Shown one piece after another: positions 18,074 through 29,209 of a stretch of 64,000 bases of DNA. This DNA is from Rubrobacter marinus (lineage in GTDB: Bacteria > Actinomycetota > Rubrobacteria > Rubrobacterales > Rubrobacteraceae). Below the pieces are notes generated by a model. That model was given only the letters and a program-made list of their open reading frames with translations, was not told the origin of the DNA and ran no database searches. The translations under genes and the position numbers were made by a program. The stretch is taken from positions 3,906,001 to 3,970,000 of the forward strand of contig NZ_CP045121.1 in assembly GCF_011492965.1 (NCBI RefSeq). Direction: 5' to 3'. Numbering within the stretch: position 1 is the stretch's first letter; the number at the start of each line of letters is the position of its first letter.

Positions 18074-18439
18074 GAACAGCGCCGCCCGCCCCGCTGCCGG
18101 CCCCCCGCTCGAACGCCCACGCTCGAACCTACGCTCTTGGCCTCATCCACCCGTAGGGCTCCCGAAGGCGCACGAGGGACGCATCGTCATGCATGCTAAC
18201 CAGGCGTGCAATGACCTCGATACGGCTCTGCGTACGTTCGCGTTTCGGCGGATCATGAACCACGCCATCCTACTCCCATGGTACACGAGGATCAATGCGG
18301 TACGCCTCCCCGACCGCGCCCCCGCCACGGGGCTCCCGGCCGCATCCGGAGACGGGACCTCCGGACGATCTGCGATTCTCGAGTTCCATCCTCGCCCTCC
18401 ACCTCCCCCGCAGAACGGGGACCGTACGCCGGTTCGTAG
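18074..18439 (-). other. long leader region between riboswitch and kinase gene
   Basis: No convincing conserved gene. On the minus strand a 39-codon frame (18389 down to 18270) begins with ATG behind GGAGGTGGAGG, but its sequence is not recognisable. If the riboswitch at 18440-18530 controls the kinase, this is its expression platform and leader. No clear terminator-antiterminator pair was found by eye. Confidence 0.3.
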
Positions 18440-18530
18440 AGAAGCTTCGGGGACCCGGCTGCCTCGACGACGCGCGTCGTCGAGGCCCGTGGCTTTGCGT
18501 CCCCGCCTCGCGACGGGTTTGCCTTTGTCG
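18440..18530 (-). promoter_or_regulatory. cyclic-di-GMP-I (GEMM) riboswitch
   Basis: Read on the minus strand, the element contains GGCAAACC, a hairpin CCCGUC-GCGA-GGCGGG capped by a GNRA tetraloop, GGGACGCAAAGCC, then ACGGGCCU, a perfect 13-bp stem pair (the 26-base palindrome at 18461-18486) and AGGCAGCCGGGUCCCC. This matches the c-di-GMP-I consensus in order: AGGGCAAACC, GNRA-capped P1b, GACGCAAAGCC, the second helix with its receptor, and the GGxAGCxGGG closing strand. It faces the histidine kinase/response regulator pair. The window also codes for two GGDEF-EAL proteins, so the ligand should exist in this cell. Confidence 0.85.
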
Positions 18531-18594
18531 GCCGCTCGGCCTCTTATCGGTCCGAACGGAGCAAAGCCTTTAATGTCTCGTGGAGCATGCGGTA

Positions 18595-18642
18595 ATGCGT
18601 GTGGTGCCGACCCCGGCGAGGAGACCGGGCACCCGCACGCAT
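18595..18642 (+). other. long GC-rich hairpin upstream of the SDR gene
   Basis: ATGCGTG (18595-18601) pairs with CACGCAT (18636-18642); inside, GGTG with CACC and CCCGG with CCGGG around an 8-base loop. It lies about 130 bases before the SDR start and could be part of its 5' leader. No known riboswitch class matches. Confidence 0.35.
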
Positions 18643-18773
18643 GTTCCGCCTCGCGGGCGGGTGCCGGCGGCGTTTGCGCGGTAGCGGTCGGGGTAAAGGC
18701 GTCCGGTCGGTCCCAGATCAGGAGGTATCAGGGTGAGGCTCGCGGCGACGGACGGCTCTCTCGGGGGGCGGCG

Positions 18774-19533
18774 ATGAGCCCCGTGGCGATCGTGACGGCC
18801 TCGGATTCGGGATAGGACAGGAGACGGCCAAGGCGCTCGCCGAGGCCGGGTACGACCTCGGGATCACCTACTACAAGGACGAGGCGGGGCCCGGGAGACG
18901 CTGGAGGCGGTCGAGGGCGCGGGGCGCCGGGGGGGGATCCGTCGCCTCGACCTGACCGACCTGCCCGACTCGGTCGGAGCGATAGACGAGCTTGCGGACG
19001 CCCTCGGCGGCCTGGACGTCCTGGTGAACAACGCGGGCACGGGCGACCCCACGGGGGACTTTCTCGAGCTCGCCTACGACGAGTGGCGCAAGGTCCTGTC
19101 GACGGACCTCGACGGCGCCTTTCTCTGCTCGCAGAGGGCGGCGAGGAGGATGGTGGAGGCCGGGACCGCCGGCCGCATCGTGAACATCACCAGCGTCCAC
19201 GAGCACGTTCCGCGCGCCGGGGCGTCGGCGTACTGCGCCTCCAAGGGCGGCCTCGGCCTCCTCACGAAGGTGATGGCGGTGGAGCTCGCCGGGCACGGCA
19301 TCCGGGTCAACGCGGTCGCGCCCGGCGAGATCTCCACCCCCATGACCGGCGCCGAAGATACCGACCCCACCACCATCGAGAAGCCGAACCTGCCCCTCGG
19401 GCGCCCCGGTCACGCCCGGGAGATAGCGGACTTCGTGGTCTTTCTAGCCTCCGACAAAGCCTCATACGCCACCGGCCAGTCCTTTGTCGTCGACGGCGGC
19501 CTTATGCTGATGGCGGCTCAGCTCTCGAGCTGA
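18774..19533 (+). pseudogene. short-chain dehydrogenase/reductase, frameshifted
   Basis: Classical SDR after repair of single-base deletions near 18812, 18890 and possibly 18930. Motifs: the cofactor glycine stretch TASDSGIGQ (usually TGxxxGIG), NNAG, the catalytic Ser in NITSVHEH, Tyr-x3-Lys in YCASKGG, and the C-terminal FVVDGGLML. The first glycine of TGxxxGIG is replaced by alanine-serine as in a known subgroup that acts on sugars or fatty acyl groups. The start ATG has GGGGGGCGGCG ahead of it. Substrate unknown. Confidence 0.8.
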
Positions 19534-19595
19534 GCCCCGGCCCGCGACGAGGGCTCGACCCGTCGCTCGCACGACGCCCGGCGGGAGGCCGAGGG

Positions 19596-20738
19596 CTAGA
19601 AGAGCCTCTGGCCCGGCTCGTCGAACAGCTCGTCGAGCTCGTAGCCGAGGTCCTTGGCGGAGGCCTCGAAGAAGGCCCTGTTGCGGTGGGCGAAGGGGAG
19701 CCATTCGTTGTAGCGGGCGTAGGCCTCCTTCGGGTCCGGGGGGCCTTCGAGGTGGACGAGCTCTCCCATGTAGCGGCTCATCTCCAGGAAGCGGAGGAGC
19801 CACGGGTCCTCCGTCTCCCGCTCGCCGTCGAGGACCTCCTCGAAGGCGACGAACGGGACGGGATCGGGGCTTTCTCCAGGGGCTCGGAGATGAAGCGCTC
19901 GCTGAAGTAGGCCGTAAACGTCTCCAGGCCGGTTATGAGGGTCGGGAGCCACGGGGTCTGGCTGCCGGGGTGGTCCTTGGGGAGGCCCCAGCGCAGGGCG
20001 CCGACCATCCCCCGATCATTCGGAACGTGTAGGGCAGGGAGCGGTAGGCCCGGCGGCTGTGGTAGTAGTAGACGACGGGGTAGCGCCTTACCCCCTCGTA
20101 GATCTCGACCAGCCCCGGTGCAGGGACATCAGGTGCGTCTCGAGGCCCCGGTGCTCGCCGTTCGGGAAGTGGGGCTTCAGGATGGTCAGGGGATCGCTCG
20201 AATCCTGGGCCTGGTGGTAGAGCCCCGCGGAGAGGACGCCGAGCTGCTGGAGCACCCCGTACACCCCTATCACGTAGGTGATGGCGAGGGTGAGGAGGCC
20301 GAAGCCTATAAGGGCCTCGGAGATGGTGATGAGCTGGTAGACGGTGCTCTGGGGGGTCACGTCGCCGAAGCCCACGGTCGAGATGGCGGTCCCGCTCAGG
20401 TAGAGCGCCTCGAGAAAGGTCGGCTCGAGGCCCGGGCTCGAGAAGTAGAACGTCTTCGTGTCGATGCTGTCGTAGTAGACGAGGGCGTAGCCGAAGGAGA
20501 CGACCAGGATCCAGGCCGTGATCGTCACCGGCACCATGAGCGGGGCCGCGAGGGAGAGCCCGAGGGCCCTGTATTTCCGGGGCAGGGGCCGGGTCAGGAA
20601 CCGGAACGTGTTGAAGAGCCTGTTGTACAGGCGGCTGCTCAGGAAGCCGAAGCCGTCGTAGTGGAGCACGGTAAAGAAGACGTCGAGGAGCCCGATAAAG
20701 ATCAGGGCCAGGCCGGCTACCGTGGAGATCCATCCCAT
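19596..20738 (-). pseudogene. ion-channel family protein with K+ selectivity filter, frameshifted
   Basis: Start ATG 20738 behind CGAGG. Four membrane helices, with the pore loop GTAISTVGFGDVTPQ between the last two; TVGFGD is the potassium selectivity filter. A long cytoplasmic C-terminal region of about 190 residues, ending near EPGQRLF, has no RCK/TrkA-N nucleotide motif that I can see. Three single-base deletions, near 20115, 20010 and 19870, break the frame in that C-terminal part. Probably a K+ conducting channel for turgor or membrane-potential control. Confidence 0.75.
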
Positions 20739-20863
20739 AACCTCGGGTGTATACCAGAAAAACGCCCCTCGATGCGTCGCCGGGCCGGGAGAGCCCGCCG
20801 TTTGGCCGTTCTCGCGCCCGGGTACCCGGACCGTCGCAGGTAAGCTCGGAAGGGAGCCGGCGC

Positions 20864-21246
20864 ATGCAGCGCGACGTGTTCGTAAAGAGGGTCGTCGAGA
20901 TCGGTGAGCTGGCGGGGGACGCGAGGAGGCCGAGGCGGCGGTGAGGGCCACCCTCGCGACCCTCAGGGAGCGGCTCGCGGGCAACGAGCCGAACAACCTC
21001 GCCTCGCAGATCCCCGGCGACCTCGCCGATCCCCTGCAGGGCGAGGGCGGGAGGGAGGACTTCGCGCTCGCCGAGTTCTACCGCAGGGTCGCCGAGAAGG
21101 AGGGCGTCGACGAGAGCCGGGCCATCCGCCACGCCCGCGCCGTCGCCCTCGTCCTGCAGGAAGCGGTCACGACGGGCGAGATGGACGACGTCCGCGGCCA
21201 GCTCAAACCCGAGTACGAGGAGCTCTTCGGCCGCCCGGGCGAGTAG
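20864..21246 (+). pseudogene. DUF2267 family protein, frameshifted
   Basis: Reads MQRDVFVKRVVEIGELAG then, after a one-base deletion in the G run near 20920, EEAEAAVRATLATLRERLAG and further. The family pattern is clear: F-x3-V, repeated alpha-helical hairpins, LP-like DLADPL, EFYRRVA and VLQEAVTTGEM. About 127 residues after repair, the usual length. DUF2267 proteins are abundant in actinobacteria and often stress-linked; biochemical role unknown. Divergent from the channel gene. Confidence 0.75.
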
Positions 21247-21563
21247 CCCCCCTCCGAATACCCCCTCCCCGGAGCCCCGGACGCTCCGCCGTCCGTGCGG
21301 GGCGGCGCCCCCGCCGCGGCACCCCGCTCGCGCGAGGCCGGCTTAAGCAAAGCTCCGGACGTGTCGATAACGGTTTGTGGCTACGCATGGACCCAACACC
21401 AGCGGGGAGTCGGGAGCCCGGAGTCGAGGGGTGGCCCTCCCTTGACGTGGTCTTCCCCACATATTGTGGTCGTGGTAGCATGTAACCCTTCGCGTGGCAG
21501 CCGGCACCGCCCGAACGGGCCGGGCGCCGGTCTTTGGGGGGGCACCAGAGTTTGCTGAACGGG
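21247..21563. other. intergenic region with no recognised gene
   Basis: 317 bases. Holds GC-rich imperfect inverted repeats, for example around 21290-21340, and a GCAAAGCTCCGG stretch that recalls a GEMM riboswitch core but lacks the other parts. A promoter for the following GGDEF-EAL gene should lie near 21440-21520 (CTTGACGTGG at about 21450 is a candidate -35). Nothing firmer can be said. Confidence 0.4.
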
Positions 21564-24500
21564 ATGACCATAGGGCGCAAGCTCGGGCTCGGCTTCGCCC
21601 TGCTCTTGCTGCTGTTCCTGGTCTCGGGCGTGATCATCGACCGGGTGGTCCGGGACGTCTCCGACAGGCTGGCGCACCTGCGCGCCGTCGAGGAGCCCAC
21701 GAGCGAGGCCGCCTACGAGATGGAGATCAACAGCATCGGGAGCGGCCTCTCGGTGCTCAAGTACCTCGAGACCCAGGACCCGGTCTTCCGCGGCGAGGCG
21801 CGCGAGGATCAGGGCGACTTCGAGCGCAACAAGGCGCTCTACGACGACAGGGCGGAGTCCCGGGAGGCGCGGGAAGCGGGACGGAGGCTTGGCGAGCTCT
21901 TCGACGACCACCGCGAGCTGGGCGACGAGCTCATGGACCTCAAGGACGAGCAAGAAGAGCTCTTCGTCCGGATCAACGGCGACTTCAGGCGCATGGACGG
22001 CATCTTCGACGAGAAGATCCAGGCGGACCTCGACCGGGACGGGGCGGCCGGCGCCGCCAAGGCCGAGTTGGTGTCGGAGATGGAGACGGACGCCGCCGAG
22101 ACGGGGACCGCGTTCGGCGCGTACCTCCGCGAGCCCGTGGACACGAACCGCGACCGGATCTTCGACGAGACCGACGACTTCCGCAACACCGTCCAGGGGC
22201 TACGGGAGCTCGACCTCGAGGAGCGGGAGCAGTACTGGATCGGCCAGCTGACCACCCAGTTCGAGGAGACCGCAGGCCGCATCGACGAGGCGGTCTCCAT
22301 CGACGACAAGCTGCGGGAGGACGCGGAGCGCTTCACCCTCCTCAGGGAAGAGATGGACGAGGTGCTCGACGGGGAGCTCCAGGTCGCGGCCCGGCGCGAC
22401 CTGGAGGGGGTGGAGGCGGCGGCCGTGGAGACCGTCGGCGACGTGCGGGCCGCGCTCCTCGGGCTCCTGCTCGTCGGCCTCCTCATCGGGAGCGGGGCGG
22501 CGGCGATCAGCCGGAACATCGGCGCCTCCGTGCGCCGGCTCGTCGAGGGGGCGCAGCAGATCGGGGCCGGAGCCCTGGACCACAGGATAGCCGCGGAGAG
22601 CCGCGACGAGCTCGGGGAGCTCGCCCTCGCCCTCAACGAGATGGCCGAGAAGCGCCAGAGGGCCGAGGAGGAGGTCCGCCGCCTGAACGCGGAGCTCGAG
22701 GCGAGGGTCGAGGAGAGGACGGACGAGCTCACCCGGGTCATCGCGAACCTCGGGAAGAGCGAGGAGCGCTACCGGGCGGTGGTGGAGCAGACGGCGGAGT
22801 GCCTCTTCCTCTTCGACGCCTCCACCAAGCGCATCCTCGAGACCAACGCCGCCTTCAGGATGCTCTTCGGCTACGCCGCCGAAGAGCTCGGGGAGATGAC
22901 GATCTACGACATCGTCGAGGACGACCCGACGAGCATCGACGCCCACGTCCGGCGTAGCGAGCGGGGACGCCACGACCTCGGCGAGAGGCGCTACCGGCGC
23001 AAGGACGGTTCCATGGTCGACGTCGAGGTCTCGGGGAGCGTCATCTCCTACGAGGATCACGACAACGTCGTGCTCGGCATCGCCCGCGACATCACCGAGC
23101 GCAAGGAGGCAGAGGCGGAGCTGCGGGCGGCCGAGGCCCGCTACCGGACGCTCGTGGAGCAGGTGCCGGCCGCGCTCTACACGGCGGACTTCGGCGATCC
23201 CCCCGCCCTCACCTACGCCAGCCCCCGCTACGAGGAGCTCTCGGGTTACGGCCTGGAGGACCACCTCGCCGAACCGGCGCTGTGGTCGAGGACGATCCAC
23301 CCCGAGGACCGCGAGTGGGTGCTGGACGAGATCCGTCAGGTCAACCTCTCCGGCGACCCTTCGAGGTCGAGTACCGCCTGATCGGGCGCGACGGCCGCAC
23401 GGTGTGGGTGCAGGACGCCTCCTACGTCCTCAGGGACCCCGGGGCCTGCCGCTGCACCGCCAGGGCTTCATGCTCGACGTCACGGAGCGCAAGGGCCTGG
23501 AGGAGCAGCTCGAGCACGAAGCTTTCCACGACACCCTCACCGGCCTCCCCAACCGCGCCCTGTTCATGGACCGCCTCGCGCACGCCCTGACGGGGACGGA
23601 GCGCGGCGGGGAGTCGCTGGCGGTCCTGTTTCTGGACCTGGACAACTTCAAGGTCGTCAACGACTCTTTAGGCCACGAGGAGGGCGACGAGCTCTTGGTG
23701 GAGATCGCGAGGAGGCTGCGCGGCAGCTTGAGGCCGGGGGACACCGCCGCCCGGCTCGGCGGCGACGAGTTCTGCGTCCTCCTGGAGGACATCGCCGGCG
23801 AGGAGGAGGCCGTCCGGGTGGTCGGGCGCCTCGAGGAGGCCTTCTCAGCGCCGATCCGCATGGCCGGGCAGGAGGTCCACGTCAGCGCCAGCGTCGGGAT
23901 AGCCATAGGCTCCGGGGCGACATACCGGCAGGGGAAGGACGCCGAGGCGCTTCTCAGGGACGCGGACCTTGCGATGTACGAGGCGAAGGCTAGGGGCAGG
24001 AACAAGCACGTGGTCTACGACCCCTCGATGAACGCCCGCGCCCGCGCCCGGCTCAGAAGGGAGAACGACCTGCGCCGCGCCATCGAGCGCGAGGAGCTCG
24101 CGGTCTACTACCAGCCCAAGGTCGACCTTCGCACCGGCAGCATCTCGGGGTTCGAGGCCCTGGTGCGCTGGGAGAGCCCCGAACGGGGCATCGTCCCGCC
24201 CGACGAGTTCATCGCGCTCGCGGAGGAGACGGCGCTCATCTTCCCGGTCGGCAGGTGGGTCCTGGAGGAGGCCTGCCGGCAGGCGAAGGAGTGGCGGGAG
24301 GAGTACGGCGCGGTCGGCGACGACCTCAGCGTCGCCGTCAACGTCTCGGCCCGCCAGCTCCAGCAAGAGCAGGGCGGGATCGTCGAGGAGGTCGAGAGGG
24401 TCCTCGCGCTGACCGGCCTCGAAGCCGGCTGCCTGCACCTCGAGATCACCGAGAGCGTCCTCATGGAGGACGTCCCCCAGAACATCTCCACGCTCGCCAG

Positions 24501-24840
24501 GCTCAAGGCCCTCGGGGTGCACGTCGAGATCGACGACTTCGGCACCGGCTACTCCTCGCTCGCCTACCTCAAGCGCTTCCCCGTGGACGGCCTGAAGATG
24601 GACAAGTCGTTCGTCGAGAAGCTCGACTCGGACGAGGAGAGCGCCGCGATCGTGGAGGCCATGATCATGCTCGCCCGAGCCCTGGACCTCGAGGTGATAG
24701 CCGAGGGCGTCGAGACCCCGGCCCAGCTCGCCCGCCTGCGCTCCCTGGGGTGCGACGTGGCCCAGGGTTACCACTTCGGCCGGCCCGTGGAGGCGATGGC
24801 CGCGACCGGGATCCTGGACACCGTCCTCTCCCGCCGGTAG
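21564..24840 (+). pseudogene. HAMP-PAS-PAS-GGDEF-EAL cyclic-di-GMP synthase/phosphodiesterase, frameshifted
   Basis: Layout: membrane helix (about 8-30), a long helical periplasmic sensor of about 280 residues, second helix, HAMP linker, coiled coil, two PAS domains, GGDEF, EAL. The GGDEF site is intact (RLGGDEFCVLL) and so is the EAL site (FEALVRW, LEITESV, IDDFGTGYSSL, AEGVETP), so both synthesis and breakdown of c-di-GMP are possible. Two one-base deletions, near 23360 and 23440, lie in the second PAS. ATG 21564 is preferred over the TTG at 21534, as the membrane helix begins just after it. Confidence 0.85.
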
Positions 24841-24868
24841 CCCCGCCGGGGAGGCAAAGAGTCCTGCC

Positions 24869-26863
24869 TTACCCCTCCCCCCGCTCGCCGACCTCCGCGA
24901 GCACGGCCCCGCCGGGGACCATCTCGCCCTCGCCGTAGGGGAGCGCCTCCACGACGCCCGCGTGGGGCGCCGACACCGTCTGCTCCATCTTCATCGCCTC
25001 CAGGACCAGCAGGGGCTGCCCCTCCTCGACCTCGTCGCCCTCCCCCACCATCACCTTCACCACCGTCCCCGGCATCGGCGCGACGAGGCTCGCCCCGCCC
25101 GCCTCGCCCGCGGCATCCCCCTCCGCCGACGGCGGCTCCAGCCCCCCGAAGCGGTAGGAGACCCCGCCGAGCGAGACCCAGGCGGACCCTTCGCCCCGCG
25201 CGAAGCCACCCTCCACGGGCCTGCCGTCGACGGAGATCCGCAGCGACCCAACGGAGGCAGGGGAGAGCACCTCCACCACGGAAGTCTCGCCGTCCACGAC
25301 CATCTCCCAGAGGGAGGACGAGGTGCCCGTTCTGGAGACGAGGACCTCGCGCTCCCCGTACGCGAGGCGCGTCGCCCCGCCGAGGCGCCACGGGCCCGCG
25401 CCGAACGGGTCCCCGTCCCCGGCCCCCGAGAGCTCCCCGGCCGCGGCGAGCAGGACGGCCTCGCGCGGGGGCGTGGGCTCCTCCTCCGGCTCCGTGAGCC
25501 CGTGCCCTTCGAGGAAGCCCGTCGTGGTCTCGCCCGCGGCGAACGCGGGGTTATCGGCGATGCGCCGGAGGAGCGGCAGGTTCGTCGTCACGCCGAGCAC
25601 CCGGAGGTCCCCTAAAGCCCGGCGGAGCCTGGCGACCGCGGCACCCCGGTCGGGGCCGTGGACGATGAGCTTGGAGATCATCGGATCGTAGCTCAGGGAG
25701 ACCTCGTCGCCGGCCTCCACCCCCGCGTCGTTCCTGATGCCGGGCCCCTGGGGGGACGCGAAGTCCAGGAGCCTGCCGCCCGAGGGGAGCCCGGTGTACG
25801 GGTCCTCGGCGTAGAGGCGGACCTCGATCGCGACGCCGCGCGGGGAGACGTCCTCCTGCCGGAGCGGCAGGGGCTCGCCGGAAGCCACCAGAAGCTGGAG
25901 GTGGACGAGGTCGACGCCCGTCACGAGCTCGGTGACGGGGTGCTCGACCTGGAGGCGGGCGTTCATCTCCAGAAAGTAGAACTCTTCGCCGCTCAGCAGG
26001 AACTCGACGGTCCCGGCGTTCTCGTAGCCGGCCGCCCGCGCGAGGCTGACGGCGGCCTCGCCCATCCCCTCCCTCAGCCCCTCGTCCAGGGCGGGCGAGG
26101 GGGCCTCCTCCAGGATCTTCTGGTGCCTGCGCTGTATGGAGCACTCCCGCTCGCACAGGTGGACCACGCCCCCGTGCCGGTCGGCAATAACCTGCACCTC
26201 GACGTGGCGCGGGTCCTCGACGAGCTTCTCCAGAAACACCGAGCCCTCCCGAAGGCGGCCTCGGCCTCCCGCTTCGCGCTGCGAACGGCCTCCACGAAGT
26301 CCTTCTTCTCGTGCACCGGGCGCATCCCGCGCCCCCGCCCCCGCGCTCGCCTTCACGAGGACGGGGAAGCCGATCCTCTCGGCCTCCTCGAGCAGTTTGT
26401 CCTCGGACTCGTCCTCCCCCGCGTAGCCGGGTACGGTCGGCACGCCGGCCTCGCGGGCGAGCTCCTTCGCCCGCACCTTGTCCCCGACCCCCTCCATCGC
26501 CCCCGGAGGCGGCCCGACCCAGGCGATGCCGGCCTCGCCGACGGCCCTGGCGAAGGCGGCGCTCTCTGAGAGGAAGCCGTAGCCCGGGTGGACGGCCTCG
26601 GCCCCGGTCCTCTTCGCCACCTCCACGAGCTTGCCGACGTTCAGGTAGCTCTCCGCCGCGGGGGCGGGGCCTATGGGGTGGGCCTCGTCGGCGAGGCGGA
26701 CGTGCATCGCGCCCCTGTCGGCGTCCGAGTAGACGGCGACGGACGAGATGCCGAGCTCGCGGCAGGCCCGGATCACGCGCACCGCGATCTCGCCGCGGTT
26801 CGCCACGAGCAGCCGCCCGAAGGGCGCGTTCGGGCGGCTCACGTCCTCTCCGCCGCCCGGCAT
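24869..26863 (-). pseudogene. acyl-CoA carboxylase biotin carboxylase/biotin carrier subunit, frameshifted
   Basis: About 665 residues: biotin carboxylase N-domain (LLVANRGEIAVRVIRACRE), ATP-grasp domain (the glycine-rich loop near residue 180 is disturbed), RNA-like C-domain, a linker domain and a C-terminal biotinyl domain with EAMKM. The layout fits the alpha subunit of 3-methylcrotonyl-, propionyl- or acetyl-CoA carboxylase; the MCC-type beta subunit upstream favours methylcrotonyl-CoA, an intermediate of leucine breakdown. Three single-base deletions between 26335 and 26250, two of them in G runs, cancel so the frame returns. A GTG at 26842 is an alternative start. Confidence 0.85.
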
Positions 26864-26912
26864 TTGCCATCCCCGTTCATCGTCGCCACCCCTCCCCGAA
26901 GCCCCGTGCTCA

Positions 26913-28520
26913 TCACATCCGGAACACGCCGAACTTCGTCTCTTCGAGGGGGGCGTTGGCGGCGGCCGAGAGGCCTAGGGCCAGGGCCATCCTCGTGTCG
27001 GCGGGCTCGATCACGCCGTCGTCCCAGAGCCTGGCCGTCGAGTGGTAGGGGTTCCCCTCATCTTCGTACTTCTCGAGGATCGGCTTCTTGAACTCCTCGC
27101 GCTCCCCTTCCGTCATCTCCTTCCCCTCCCGCTGCATGGCCTCCTCGCGCACGGTGAGCAGGACGTTCGCCGCCTGCGGCCCGCCCATCACGCTGATGCG
27201 GGCGTTCGGCCAGGCGAAGAGGAGCCGGGGGGCGTACGCCCGGCCGCACATCCCGTAGTTTCCGGCACCGAAGGAGCCCCCGATGATGACGGTGAACTTG
27301 GGGACTTCTGCGTTGGCGACGGCCATCACGAGCTTCGCCCCGTCCTTCGCGATGCCGCCACTCTCGTACTCCTTGCCCACCATGAAGCCGGTGATGTTCT
27401 GCAAAAAGACCAGCGGGATGCCGCGCGAGCAGCACAGCTCTATAAAGTGGGCGCCCTTCTGGGCGCTCTCGGAGAAGAGGATGCCGTTGTTGGCGAGGAT
27501 GCCGACCGGGTGGCCGAAGATGCGCGAGAAGCCGCAGACGAGGGTCTCGCCGTAGCGCGGCTTGAACTCGTGCATCCGGGAGCCGTCGACGACCCGCGAG
27601 ATCACCTCCCGCACGTCGTAGCCACGGCGCGCATCCAGCGGGACGACCCCGACGAGCTCCGCCGGGTCGTAGAGGGGCTCCTCCGGCTCCTCGACCGTCC
27701 ACGGGACCTCTTTAGGGCGGTTGAGGTTCGCGACGATCTGGCGCACGATCCCGAGGGCGTGCTCGTCGTCCTCCGCGAGGTGGTCGGCCACGCCCGAGAG
27801 GCGAGTATGCACGTCCGCGCCCCCGAGCTCCTCGGCGCTCACCTCCTCGCCCGTCGCCGCCTTCACGAGGGGCGGGCCGCCGAGGAAGATGGTGCCCTCC
27901 CCCTTCACGATCACCACCTCGTCGCTCATCGCCGGGACGTACGCCCCGCCCGCCGTGCAGGAGCCCATGACGCACGCGATCTGGGGGATCCCCTTCGCGC
28001 TCATCCTGGCCTGGTTGTAGAAGATGCGCCCGAAGTGATCCCGATCCGGGAAGACCTCGTCTTGAAGCGGCAGGAACGCGCCGCCGGAATCCACGAGGTA
28101 CACGCACGGCAGCGCGTTCTGCTCGGCGACCTCCTGCGCCCTGAGGTGCTTCTTGACGGTCATCGGGTAATACGTGCCGCCCTTGACGGTCGCGTCGTTG
28201 GCGACGAGGACGACCTCCCGGCCCGAGACGCGCCCGATCCCCGTGACGATGCCCGCCGACGGGACCCCGCCGTCGTACATCCCGTAGGCCGCGAGCGGCG
28301 AGAGCTCCAGAAAGGCCGTGCCGGGGTCGAGGAGGCGGTCCACCCTGTCGCGGACGGGCATCTTGCCGCGCCCTTCGTGGCGCTTGCGCGCCTTCTCGCC
28401 GCCCCCGGCCCGAGCCTCGGCCTGGCGCTCGCGCAGCTCCTTCAGGAGGCCCTCGTACGCCGCGGCGTTACCCTCGAACTCCTCGCCCCCCCTGTCCACC
28501 AGGGTCTTGAGCCTTGTCAT
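26913..28520 (-). CDS. acyl-CoA carboxylase carboxyltransferase (beta) subunit, 3-methylcrotonyl-CoA carboxylase-like
   Basis: 535 residues, the usual MCC beta length. The two crotonase-like carboxyltransferase halves are both complete, with [11 protein letters not shown] and [15 protein letters not shown] in the first and [22 protein letters not shown] and [13 protein letters not shown] in the second. It transfers CO2 from carboxybiotin to the acyl-CoA. The alpha subunit follows 49 bases downstream on the same strand. The sequence resembles methylcrotonyl-CoA more than propionyl-CoA carboxylases, but the substrate is not proven. Confidence 0.9.
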   Translation of the reverse strand: MTRLKTLVDRGGEEFEGNAAAYEGLLKELRERQAEARAGGGEKARKRHEGRGKMPVRDRVDRLLDPGTAFLELSPLAAYGMYDGGVPSAGIVTGIGRVSGREVVLVANDATVKGGTYYPMTVKKHLRAQEVAEQNALPCVYLVDSGGAFLPLQDEVFPDRDHFGRIFYNQARMSAKGIPQIACVMGSCTAGGAYVPAMSDEVVIVKGEGTIFLGGPPLVKAATGEEVSAEELGGADVHTRLSGVADHLAEDDEHALGIVRQIVANLNRPKEVPWTVEEPEEPLYDPAELVGVVPLDARRGYDVREVISRVVDGSRMHEFKPRYGETLVCGFSRIFGHPVGILANNGILFSESAQKGAHFIELCCSRGIPLVFLQNITGFMVGKEYESGGIAKDGAKLVMAVANAEVPKFTVIIGGSFGAGNYGMCGRAYAPRLLFAWPNARISVMGGPQAANVLLTVREEAMQREGKEMTEGEREEFKKPILEKYEDEGNPYHSTARLWDDGVIEPADTRMALALGLSAAANAPLEETKFGVFRM

Positions 28521-28602
28521 GGAGCCATGTTAGACAGCGCCCGGGACCCGCGCCACCAACGGGACGTGGGTGAACGGGGTGGGGCGCGCTACACTGGATG
28601 GC

Positions 28603-28832
28603 GTGGACGACTGGGTAAAGGTAGGCTCGGCCCGAACGAGACCTCGGCGATGATGATGACGGGCATCCTGGCAGACTCGGACATCCCGGCGCTCATCCGC
28701 CGCGGGGCGGGCTTCGACATCCCGGACTTCCTCTCCGCCGGCCCCAGGGACGTGCTCGTCCCCTACGACTTCTTCGAGGAGGCCCGCCAGATCCTGGAGG
28801 ACACCACGGGCTTCGGCTCGTGGGCGCCCTGA
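28603..28832 (+). pseudogene. DUF2007-like small protein, frameshifted
   Basis: GTG 28603 starts VDDWVKVGSA; after one missing C near 28636 it continues NETSAMMMTGILADSDIPAL and ends in FFEEARQILEDTTG. The pattern WVKV-x3-PNE-x9-L-x-S-x-IP and a closing helix is that of DUF2007 (putative signal-transducing) proteins, about 76 residues here. A TACACT -10 box lies 7 bases before the start, so its mRNA is probably leaderless. Convergent with DUF1330, and divergent from the carboxylase beta gene. Confidence 0.65.
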
Positions 28833-28833
28833 G

Positions 28834-29208
28834 CTAAGGGTTTTTCTCCTGCCCCCGGCCCCCGAGGAGCGGGCGGAGGTCCTCTAGGCTCTCGTAGAGC
28901 CACCACAGGTAGTTTTTCGTGCCGCCCTCGCGTAGAGGGTGCAGGTCGGCGTGCTCGGGGTCATCGAGGAAGTCCTGGAACGCCTCCTGCGAGGGCCATT
29001 CGACGAGGACCATGGCCGTGCGCGGCTCGGCGTCCCCCTCGACCGCGCCGGCGAGCTTGCCCAGGGCCACCACCTTGCCGCCGTGCTTGCCGACCGCCGA
29101 GACCGAGCGGCGCGAGTACTGGCGGTACAGGTCGTTCTCTTCGAGGTCGAAGAGGTTGAGCGCGTAGATCGGCGTGGCCGCATCTCCCCCGCTCGCGGAG
29201 CGTTCCAT
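28834..29208 (-). CDS. DUF1330-like monooxygenase-fold protein
   Basis: 124 residues. Ferredoxin-like alpha/beta barrel of the DUF1330/ABM class: YALNLFDL first strand, GKVVALGKLAG, then AMVLVEWPSQEAFQDFLDDPEH, the family signature. Some relatives act as small monooxygenases or isomerases; no catalytic residue is fixed here. Its ATG overlaps the end region of the acyl-CoA dehydrogenase (1 base apart), so translation is coupled. Confidence 0.8.
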   Translation of the reverse strand: MERSASGGDAATPIYALNLFDLEENDLYRQYSRRSVSAVGKHGGKVVALGKLAGAVEGDAEPRTAMVLVEWPSQEAFQDFLDDPEHADLHPLREGGTKNYLWWLYESLEDLRPLLGGRGQEKNP

Positions 29209-29209
29209 G

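Noticed and set aside
18461-18486. 26-base perfect palindrome as a possible mobile-element end or operator
   Set aside because: It is one helix of the c-di-GMP-I riboswitch on the minus strand and pairs with the consensus on both sides.
21340-21380. GCAAAGCTCCGG as a second GEMM riboswitch
   Set aside because: The GGCAAACC block, the GNRA-capped helix and the closing GGxAGCxGGG strand are missing.
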